From the NCBI GenBank assembly GCA_031274845.1, contig JAISPN010000202.1, positions 1-11,966 of the forward strand: a stretch of DNA of 11,966 nt. The letters are read 5' to 3'. The position numbers and the translations under genes are program-made. The notes beneath the pieces were generated by a model that did not search any database, was not told the origin of the DNA, and was given only the letters and a program-made list of their open reading frames with translations. This document shows positions 6,833 to 11,966 of the stretch, in pieces (position 1 is the first letter of the stretch; the number at the start of each line of letters is the position of its first letter). Source of the DNA: Acidobacteriaceae bacterium (GTDB taxonomy: Bacteria > Acidobacteriota > Vicinamibacteria > Vicinamibacterales > CAVVIG01).

Positions 6833-7333
6833 CTATCGGTAATTGCCAAACTGCAGCGCGATGCCGAAGTCCTTGGCGCGCAGCACGCGGATGGCATCCT
6901 GAAGATCGTCTTTCGACGGCGAGGTGACGCGCACTTGATCGCCCTGAATCGACGCCTGCACCTTCTTCAACTTCTGATCCTTGATGTACTTGAGGATGTC
7001 GCGCGCCGCCTCGATGGGAATCCCTTCCTGGATGGTGATGACGCGCTTGACGGTCCCGCCGCCCGAGGCTTCGGGGTCGCCGAGTTTGAAATTTTTCACG
7101 GGCACGTTCCGCCGTACCAGCCGCGTCTGCACGACGTCCCAGAGCGCGGTCATCTTAAACTCATCGTCGGCAATGAGCGTGAGCGTCTTGTCGGCGGTGC
7201 TGAGATTAATCTCGGCCTTCGCGTCCTTGAAGTCGTAGCGCTGTCCCACTTCTTTGCGCGCCTGGTTGAGCGCGTTGTCCACTTCCTGGAAATCCACCGG
7301 CGACGTGATGTCGAACGAAGACTGAGCAGCCAT
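6833..7333 (-). CDS. yajQ: YajQ family nucleotide / cyclic-di-GMP-binding protein
   Basis: The product is 166 aa, the normal length for the family. The N-terminus SSFDITSPVDFQEVDNAL is the family signature. It is followed by QRYDFKDAKAEINLS, IADDEFKMTALWDVVQTRLVRR, and the region G-G-T-V-K-R-V-I-T-I-Q-E-G-I in the middle. The C-terminus is VRVTSPSKDDLQDAIRVLR and LQFGNYR. YajQ proteins are small cytoplasmic proteins of two ferredoxin-like domains. E. coli YajQ binds nucleotides, and the Xanthomonas homologue binds cyclic-di-GMP and acts with a transcription factor on virulence genes. Whether this copy binds cyclic-di-GMP cannot be seen from sequence. The gene stands alone, convergent with the NHL gene and divergent from the hydrolase gene (88 bp between starts). 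No Shine-Dalgarno is visible. CATCAT, a weak -10 match, lies 6 nt before the ATG. Confidence 0.96.
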   Translation of the reverse strand: MAAQSSFDITSPVDFQEVDNALNQARKEVGQRYDFKDAKAEINLSTADKTLTLIADDEFKMTALWDVVQTRLVRRNVPVKNFKLGDPEASGGGTVKRVITIQEGIPIEAARDILKYIKDQKLKKVQASIQGDQVRVTSPSKDDLQDAIRVLRAKDFGIALQFGNYR

Positions 7334-7387
7334 GCCGACATGATGTCAATCGCCACGGGCAAAAGGCAAATCGCCAAGCCACATGGA

Positions 7388-7393
7388 TAGAAT
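7388..7393 (+). promoter_or_regulatory. Candidate -10 element of the hydrolase/ABC-F unit
   Basis: TAGAAT (5 of 6 matches) lies 28 nt before the chosen ATG at 7422, but no clear -35 precedes it. A transcript from here would begin near 7400. That would exclude the two upstream in-frame ATGs (7383, 7392) and supports the 7422 start. Confidence 0.3.
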
Positions 7394-7411
7394 GACGACG
7401 ATCCGGACAGT

Positions 7412-7416
7412 GAGGG
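7412..7416 (+). promoter_or_regulatory. Ribosome binding site that sets the hydrolase start
   Basis: GAGGG lies 5 nt before the ATG at 7422, which opens a clean signal peptide (MKNTFLVACAVVAMG). The upstream in-frame ATGs at 7383 and 7392 have no such site. Confidence 0.6.
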
Positions 7417-7421
7417 CATTC

Positions 7422-8990
7422 ATGAAGAACACGTTCTTGGTCGCGTGCGCCGTTGTTGCGATGGGCCTCATGGCCGCCCCTACGCCGCGCGCGGCGTCAG
7501 CGGCGGTGGAGAAGGCGTTCGCCAAGTTTTGGAGCGCCAGTTCGCCTGGTGACGCTGAAAAAGCCGCGGCGGACATCGTGAAGTCTGGCGTGTCGTTCGA
7601 CGACGCGCTGGCGGCGTTCAAGCACGGACGCACCTATCCCGCGAATCCAGCGAAGGGGGTCGTTCGTCTGTCGCACATGATTGCCGGCACCGAGTTCGCG
7701 TACATGGTTGACGTGCCGAAGACCTACACGCCCGCGAAGAAATATCAGGTGCGGGTGCAACTACACGGCGGCGTCGGCCGTCCGGATGCGGCGCCGCGCG
7801 GCAACGGCATCGGCGCGCTGGCTGGCGTGGAGCAGATCTACATCCTGCCCACAGCCTGGGCGGATGCCGAATGGTGGACCGATCGCCAGCTCCAGAATCT
7901 GCGATGGATTCTCGATCACGTCAAGCGGACGTACAACGTCGACGAAAACCGCGTCGTGCTCTCCGGCGTCAGCGACGGCGGCACCGGCACCTACTACTTC
8001 TCGATGCGCGACACGACGCCGTTTGCCAGCTTCCTGCCGCTGAACGGCGCCATCGCCGTGCTCCGCAGTTCGAACGTCGCGCTCGACGGCGAGCTCTACA
8101 TGCAGAACCTTCTGAACAAGCCGTTCTTCATCGTCAACGGCGGACGCGATCCGCTGTATCCGACGACGCTCGTCGAGCCGTACATCAATCAGATGAAGCA
8201 GGGGGGCGTGGAGCTGATGTACCTGCCGCAACCGGACGCCGTACACAACACTGTCTGGTGGCCGGAGGTGAAAGACACCTACGAGACGTTCGTGGCGGCG
8301 CACCCGCGCAATCCGTACCCGGACACGCTGACGTGGGAGAGCGACATGACCGCGGGCACCAATCGCGCGCATTGGCTGGTGATCGATACACTGGCGCCAG
8401 CCACCACGGAGTCGGCGAAATTGCCCGACATGAACGATCTCGTCTCCGCCTCGACGGAGCCGAGCTTCGGCATCCGCTCGAACGGCACGCGCGTCACGGC
8501 GGTGACCGCTGGCAGCAACGCCGATCGTTTCGGCATCAAGCCGGGTGATGTGATTAGCGCCATCGGTCCGCGTCAGATTCCGCCGCCTGTCGACATCATC
8601 GAACTGCTGGCCATCTACGATCCGGGGACGCCGCTCGCGCTGACGGTCGTTCGCGGCAATGCGACAATCGAGTTGAAAGGCACCTATCAGCCGGCGAGCG
8701 CGTCTCGCGTGACGTCGTACTTTGCGCATCGCCGTCCGTCTGGCCGTGTCGATCTCGTCAGAACCGGCAATACCGTGACGGCGACGACGCGCGGCGTGGG
8801 GAGTTTTACGCTGCTGCTGTCGCCTGACGTGTTTGATTTTCTAGCGCCGGTGAAGGTCGTGGTTGACGGCAAGACCGTCCACGACGGTGTGGTGAAACAA
8901 GATCTCGCGACGCTTGCCCGCTGGGCGGCGCGCGACAACGATCGGACGCAGCTTTTTGGCGCCGAGCTCAAGGTGAACGTTCCCCGATGA
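7422..8990 (+). CDS. Secreted alpha/beta-hydrolase (esterase-like) fused to a PDZ domain
   Basis: The product is 522 aa. A Sec signal peptide spans residues 1 to about 27 (cut near PRAASA). A helical segment (28-70) leads into an alpha/beta-hydrolase domain (about 80-295). It has the oxyanion-type HGG motif at 115-117, nucleophile S184 in G-V-S-D-G, a likely acid D243 (NGGRDPLYP) and a likely histidine H275 (DAVHNTVWW). The triad order and spacing fit esterases and phospholipase/carboxylesterases. A PDZ domain follows (about 347-420; core RFGIKPGDVISAIG). The last roughly 100 residues form a beta-rich module (SFTLLLSPDVFDF, KVVVDGKTVHDG) ending in RTQLFGAELKV. I have seen similar C-terminal modules on hydrolases of other soil and aquatic bacteria. 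It should hydrolyse an ester or peptide-like bond in the periplasm or outside the cell, with the PDZ possibly docking substrate or a partner C-terminus. The substrate is unknown. Its TGA overlaps the next ATG as ATGA. Confidence 0.85.
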   Translation: MKNTFLVACAVVAMGLMAAPTPRAASAAVEKAFAKFWSASSPGDAEKAAADIVKSGVSFDDALAAFKHGRTYPANPAKGVVRLSHMIAGTEFAYMVDVPKTYTPAKKYQVRVQLHGGVGRPDAAPRGNGIGALAGVEQIYILPTAWADAEWWTDRQLQNLRWILDHVKRTYNVDENRVVLSGVSDGGTGTYYFSMRDTTPFASFLPLNGAIAVLRSSNVALDGELYMQNLLNKPFFIVNGGRDPLYPTTLVEPYINQMKQGGVELMYLPQPDAVHNTVWWPEVKDTYETFVAAHPRNPYPDTLTWESDMTAGTNRAHWLVIDTLAPATTESAKLPDMNDLVSASTEPSFGIRSNGTRVTAVTAGSNADRFGIKPGDVISAIGPRQIPPPVDIIELLAIYDPGTPLALTVVRGNATIELKGTYQPASASRVTSYFAHRRPSGRVDLVRTGNTVTATTRGVGSFTLLLSPDVFDFLAPVKVVVDGKTVHDGVVKQDLATLARWAARDNDRTQLFGAELKVNVPR

Positions 8991-10624
8991 TTGCGTTTTC
9001 CAGTGTCAGCAAGCAGTACGGCCGTCAGATCCTGTTCGTCGACGCCAGCTTTCAACTCAATCCCGGCGAGAAGGTCGGGCTCGTCGGTCCAAACGGCGCG
9101 GGCAAGACGACGTTGTTTCGGATGATCACGGGCGAGGAGCAGCCGGATGACGGGGACGTCTCGGTGCCGAAGAAGCTGACCGTTGGCTACTTCCGTCAGG
9201 ACGTCTCGGAGATGTCGGGGCGGTCGGTGCTCGACGAGGCGATTGCTGGCAGCGGACGTCTCGGTCAGCTTCACCACGAGCTCGAAGATCTGCAGCACGC
9301 GATGGAAGATCCCGCGCGCGCGGACGAGATGGACAAAACCCTCGAACGTTTTGGCGAAGTGCAGGAGGAGTACGAACACCTGGGCGGCTACGCGCTTGAG
9401 AGCCGCACGCGCGAAATTCTTCACGGCCTCGGGTTTGACGACGAGCGGATCGATGGCGATGTGGGCGCGCTGTCCGGCGGATGGAAGATGCGCGTGGCGA
9501 TGGCGCGCGTCCTGCTCGGTGAGCCTGACGTGCTGTTGATGGACGAACCGACGAATCACCTCGACATTGAATCGATCGTCTGGCTCGAATCGTTTCTCAA
9601 GCAGCGCACGGGCGCGCTCTTCATGACCTCGCACGACCGCGACTTCATGAACCGCATCGTCACGCGCATTGCCGAGATCGACGGCGGTGAGATCATCAGC
9701 TACTCGGGCAACTACGATTTCTACGAGCGGGAGCGGGCGATCCGCGAAGCCAACCGCGAGGCGGCGTATGCGCGTCAGCAAGCGATGCTCGCCAAGGAGC
9801 AGCGCTTCATCGAGCGCTTTGCGGCGCACGCGGCCAAAGCGGCGCAGGTGCAGAGCCGGGTGAAGGCGCTTGAGAAGATCGAGAAGATCGAGTTGCCGAA
9901 GAAGCGGAAGGTGGTGGCGTTCGACTTCCGCGTGCCGCCGCGATCCGGCGAGCAGGTGGTCACGCTCGAAGGGATCACCAAGTCGTACGGCACGCGCATG
10001 ATTCACGATCACATCAACTGGAACGTGCGCCGCGGCGAGCGCTGGTCGGTGATGGGGAGAAATGGCGCCGGCAAGTCGACGCTGCTGAAGATGATCGTGG
10101 GCGCGGTGACGCCGGATGAAGGGCAGGTGAAGCTTGGCGCGAGTTTAGAGATGGGCTATTTCTCGCAGCAGGCGCTCGATCTGCTCGATCCCGATCTGAC
10201 GATTGAGGAGCAACTGCGCAAGGACTTCCCGCACGAATCAATCGGCGTGTTGCGAAGCCTCGCGGGCGCGTTTCAGTTCTCGGGCGACGACACCGACAAG
10301 AAAATCCGCGCGCTCTCCGGCGGCGAGAAGACGCGGCTCGTCATCGCGCGGATGCTGCTCAACCCGCCGAACTTCCTCGTCCTCGACGAGCCGACGAACC
10401 ATCTCGATCTGGTCACGAAAGAGATGCTCCTCGAAGCGCTCAAGACGTTCGACGGCACGATGATTTTCGTCTCGCACGACCGCGCGTTTCTTCGCGGCCT
10501 GAGCAACCGCGTGTTGGAGCTTGGCGGTGAGAGCGGCACCGATCCGCAGCCGCACGTCTACCTCGGGTCGTACGTCGAGTATGTCGCGCGCACCGGCCAC
10601 GAGGCGCCAGGCATCCACAACTAA
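8987..10624 (+). CDS. ABC-F family ATP-binding protein (YbiT-like length and layout)
   Basis: The product is 545 aa with two ATP-binding cassettes and no membrane segments. Cassette 1 has Walker A GPNGAGKT (34-41), signature LSGGW (162-166) and Walker B VLLMDEP with E187. Cassette 2 has Walker A GRNGAGKS (357-364), signature LSGGE (443-447) and Walker B with E468. Both are followed by the ABC-F hallmark PTNHLD and an S-H-D-R switch. A charged helical linker (about 240-320, rich in R/E/K/A) joins them, as in ribosome-binding ABC-F proteins. Length and the ending YLGSYVEYVARTG resemble the YbiT group, but subfamily placement needs a tree. ABC-F proteins act on the ribosome in the cytoplasm, either adjusting translation or relieving drug-stalled ribosomes; which applies here is not visible. 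The start codon overlaps the hydrolase stop by 4 nt, so translation is probably coupled. No separate ribosome binding site is obvious. Confidence 0.95.
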   Translation: MIAFSSVSKQYGRQILFVDASFQLNPGEKVGLVGPNGAGKTTLFRMITGEEQPDDGDVSVPKKLTVGYFRQDVSEMSGRSVLDEAIAGSGRLGQLHHELEDLQHAMEDPARADEMDKTLERFGEVQEEYEHLGGYALESRTREILHGLGFDDERIDGDVGALSGGWKMRVAMARVLLGEPDVLLMDEPTNHLDIESIVWLESFLKQRTGALFMTSHDRDFMNRIVTRIAEIDGGEIISYSGNYDFYERERAIREANREAAYARQQAMLAKEQRFIERFAAHAAKAAQVQSRVKALEKIEKIELPKKRKVVAFDFRVPPRSGEQVVTLEGITKSYGTRMIHDHINWNVRRGERWSVMGRNGAGKSTLLKMIVGAVTPDEGQVKLGASLEMGYFSQQALDLLDPDLTIEEQLRKDFPHESIGVLRSLAGAFQFSGDDTDKKIRALSGGEKTRLVIARMLLNPPNFLVLDEPTNHLDLVTKEMLLEALKTFDGTMIFVSHDRAFLRGLSNRVLELGGESGTDPQPHVYLGSYVEYVARTGHEAPGIHN

Positions 10625-10765
10625 AACCTTATGCGCCAATCCTCATGAGAAAAAACGAGCGCCGGAGTGAACTTTGCGGCCGCCTGTTTCGTTCTTAGAA
10701 GGAGAAGGCGCGGCGCCAGATTGCTGGCTGGACCTGAACCGTAAGAAATGAGACTATTCCACACT
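10625..10765. other. Intergenic region with an orphan Shine-Dalgarno-like tract
   Basis: This 141-base stretch has no clear terminator for the ABC-F gene. It contains a purine tract, agaaggagaagg (10697-10708), that looks like a ribosome binding site, yet the first ATG is 40 nt further on (10748). The only nearby frame is seven codons from a TTG at 10721 to a TAA ending at 10744. A small hairpin, gccag/ctggc (10715-10719 with 10724-10728), follows the tract. I see no RNA gene here. Confidence 0.4.
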
Positions 10766-11839
10766 ATGAAAAAACTAAGCAGGGCTAAGAATCCAGCGTG
10801 GGGCGCCGCTATGGCGTTGACCCTCGCCGCTGGCTGGAGCTTGGTCGCCACGGCACAGACGCCGGCCACGCGAGGGACCGCTCCCGCGCGAGGGGCCGCT
10901 CCATCACCGCAGCCGGCCCGCGGGGCCGCGCCAGCCACTCAGAACGCAAGCCAGACGCCGCTGCCGCTCGAACCGCAACGGCAGAGCGGGCAGAGCGTCA
11001 CCCCCGCCTACGAAGGCTGGTACGAGAACGCCGATGGCAGCTTCTCCCTGCTGCTCGGCTACTACAACCGGAACTCCCAGCAGACCTTCGACATCCCCGT
11101 GGGGCCGAACAACAAGATCGAGCCAGGACCGGCCGACCAGGGGCAGCCGACGCACTTCGAGTCCGGCCGTCAGTGGGGCGTTTTCGTCGTCAAGGTGCCG
11201 AAGGATTTCGGCAACAAGGCGGTCACCTGGACCATCGTCAGCAACGGCGAGACGCAGACGATTCCGTTCACGCTCAGCAAGGGCTATCCCATTTCGCCGA
11301 TGAAGGATCTCGGCATGGGGAACGAGCCGCCGAAGCTCTCCTTCTCGCAAGGCGGACCACAGTTCCAGGGGCCGCCGCTCGTCACGGCGACGACGTTGAC
11401 CGGCAAGGTCAACACGCCGATTGCGGTGAACGTCTGGGTGGAAGATCCGAAAGACGGCGCTGCGCCGGCTCAGGGGTCGACTCCGGCGGCGGCACCAGCG
11501 CCAGCGGCGCGTGCGGCAGGCGGGGGCGGCCGTGGCGGCGGCCGTGGTGGCCGAGGCGGGGCGGCGGCGGCTGGTGGCGGCGCGGCGGCAACTGGCCGCG
11601 GTGGCGCGACGGTGGCCACTCTCTCGATGCACAAGTTCCGTGGGCCGGGTAAGGTCACCTTCGACAAGACGCGCCTGACCGTGCCGACGCAAGGCGCGAT
11701 GGTGTCCGCCAATGCGACCTTCTCCGAGCCGGGCGACTATTTACTGCGCGTCCAGGCCAACGACGAGTCTGGTGAAGGCGGCGGCGGGTTCCAGTGCTGC
11801 TGGACCAACGCCTACGTCAAGGTCACCGTTCAGCCCTAA
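10766..11839 (+). CDS. Secreted protein of unknown function with a Gly/Ala/Arg-rich insert and C-terminal beta domain
   Basis: The product is 357 aa from the ATG at 10766 (MKKLSRAKNP, a typical signal n-region). An in-frame ATG at 10748 would add six residues. Neither has a clear Shine-Dalgarno. The signal peptide is likely cut after ATA30, before QTPATRG. Residues 31-75 are Pro/Ala/Arg-rich, with PARGAAP twice, and are probably a flexible linker. Residues 82-175 look like a beta domain: YEGWYENADGSFSLLLGYYNRN, then DIPVGPNNKIEPG and QPTHFESGRQWGVFVVKVP. A second beta segment (195-228) is split from the C-terminal domain (about 285-357) by a low-complexity insert (231-281). The C-terminal domain (FSEPGDYLLRVQANDESG, then GFQCCWTNAYVKVTV) resembles an immunoglobulin-like or PKD-like fold, and C344/C345 are adjacent. 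I recognise this as a recurring exported family of Acidobacteriota-type genomes but know no assigned function. It could bind a polymer or assemble on the cell surface; that is conjecture. Confidence 0.72.
   Translation: MKKLSRAKNPAWGAAMALTLAAGWSLVATAQTPATRGTAPARGAAPSPQPARGAAPATQNASQTPLPLEPQRQSGQSVTPAYEGWYENADGSFSLLLGYYNRNSQQTFDIPVGPNNKIEPGPADQGQPTHFESGRQWGVFVVKVPKDFGNKAVTWTIVSNGETQTIPFTLSKGYPISPMKDLGMGNEPPKLSFSQGGPQFQGPPLVTATTLTGKVNTPIAVNVWVEDPKDGAAPAQGSTPAAAPAPAARAAGGGGRGGGRGGRGGAAAAGGGAAATGRGGATVATLSMHKFRGPGKVTFDKTRLTVPTQGAMVSANATFSEPGDYLLRVQANDESGEGGGGFQCCWTNAYVKVTVQP
11456..11608 (+). repeat. Low-complexity Gly/Ala/Arg-coding tract inside the last complete gene
   Basis: About 51 codons encode an Ala/Pro-rich run, then GGGGRGGGRGGRGG-like and AAAAGGGAAATGRGG-like units. 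The coding strand is strongly G-rich between 11515 and 11585, with runs of two to five G. It resembles the tract in the NHL gene in composition and length, although the flanking domains are unrelated. Confidence 0.85.
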
Positions 11840-11860
11840 AAGTTCGACCGATATCTTTAT

Positions 11861-11889
11861 TTGATTTTGTTGCGAGTGATACCTACAGT
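11861..11889 (+). promoter_or_regulatory. Candidate promoter of the gene at the right edge
   Basis: TTGATT (11861-11866), a 17-nt spacer and TACAGT (11884-11889) each match four of six consensus bases. They lie in a stretch visibly richer in A and T than the surrounding DNA. The predicted start would leave a 5' leader of about 30 nt before the ATG at 11927. Confidence 0.4.
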
Positions 11890-11897
11890 TAACACCG

Positions 11898-11920
11898 CGA
11901 ACGACAAGGTTCGTAAGGAG
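11898..11920 (+). promoter_or_regulatory. Ribosome binding site with a small hairpin directly before it
   Basis: AAGGAG (11915-11920) lies 6 nt before the ATG at 11927, an ideal spacing. Just before it, cgaac (11898-11902) and gttcg (11909-11913) can form a 5-bp stem around gacaag. The stem does not cover the binding site, so it may only shape the 5' leader, or be chance. Confidence 0.6.
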
Positions 11921-11926
11921 CATTCA

Positions 11927-11966
11927 ATGGTTCAGGCACGATTCGGACAGGCCCGTCAGTTTGGGC
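11927..11966 (+). CDS. Start of a further gene (partial, 13 codons visible)
   Basis: An ATG follows AAGGAG by 6 nt and opens MVQARFGQARQFG before the window ends. The strong ribosome binding site, the candidate promoter and the AT-rich leader support a real start. Too little is visible to name a product. The visible N-terminus is not hydrophobic, so a signal peptide would have to begin later. The gene lies 87 bases after the secreted protein of unknown function and may be its partner. Confidence 0.6.
   Translation, partial: MVQARFGQARQFG

Noticed and set aside
5527..6897. 456-codon minus-strand frame opposite the NHL gene
   Set aside because: It shows the same kind of antisense composition, has no motifs, and crosses the strong terminator and the end of yajQ.
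8687..10012. 441-codon minus-strand frame opposite the ABC-F gene
   Set aside because: The opposite strand holds an unmistakable ABC-F protein. This frame gives no family signal and spans two coupled plus-strand genes.
1..11966. Mobile element, CRISPR array, toxin-antitoxin or defence cassette
   Set aside because: I looked for transposase or integrase motifs, spaced direct repeats, terminal inverted repeats and small paired genes and saw none. The gene content is ordinary chromosomal.
1..11966. tRNA, rRNA or known riboswitch in the gaps
   Set aside because: No cloverleaf with a GTTCRA-type T-loop, no rRNA core sequence and no recognisable aptamer were seen. All gaps are short.

Overview
The window is GC-rich chromosomal DNA, densely coded on both strands, from a Gram-negative bacterium. 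The Gram-negative reading rests on a predicted outer-membrane beta-barrel, a lipoprotein and several Sec or Tat signal peptides. Two features resemble what I know from Acidobacteriota, especially the Vicinamibacteria (subgroup 6): Gly/Ala/Arg-rich inserts inside secreted proteins, and a C-terminal secreted family ending in a 'FQCCWTNAYVKV'-type motif. That placement is inference from protein style. No rRNA or tRNA gene, mobile element, CRISPR array or toxin/defence cassette was seen.

Layout from left to right. (1) 1-296, minus: the receiver part of an OmpR-type response regulator, cut off by the window edge. (2) 425-1990, plus: a Tat-exported FAD amine oxidase. (3) 2171-3226, plus: a luciferase-like flavin monooxygenase. 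(4) 3292-4389, plus: an outer-membrane beta-barrel protein. It converges on a minus-strand pair: an FKBP-type lipoprotein prolyl isomerase (4404-4886) and a GNAT acetyltransferase (4901-5365). (5) 5521-6750, plus: a secreted NHL-repeat (amidating-lyase-like) beta-propeller with a Gly/Ala-rich insert. A strong intrinsic terminator follows, then convergent yajQ (6833-7333, minus). (6) 7422-8990, plus: a secreted serine hydrolase fused to a PDZ domain, overlapping by 4 nt an ABC-F ATPase (8987-10624). (7) 10766-11839, plus: a secreted protein of unknown function. The first 13 codons of another gene (from 11927) follow it behind a very good ribosome binding site.

No single pathway links these genes. 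Two pairs look co-expressed: GNAT/FKBP on the minus strand, and hydrolase-PDZ/ABC-F on the plus strand. The clearest oddities are the matching low-complexity inserts in two unrelated exported proteins, the hydrolase-PDZ gene coupled to an ABC-F ATPase, and a hairpin that fills the 14 nt between two convergent stop codons and contains one of them. A further possible pattern is -10-like hexamers exactly 6 nt before starts that lack a Shine-Dalgarno sequence. I found no convincing new multi-gene system. Every stretch between genes is shorter than 300 bases.
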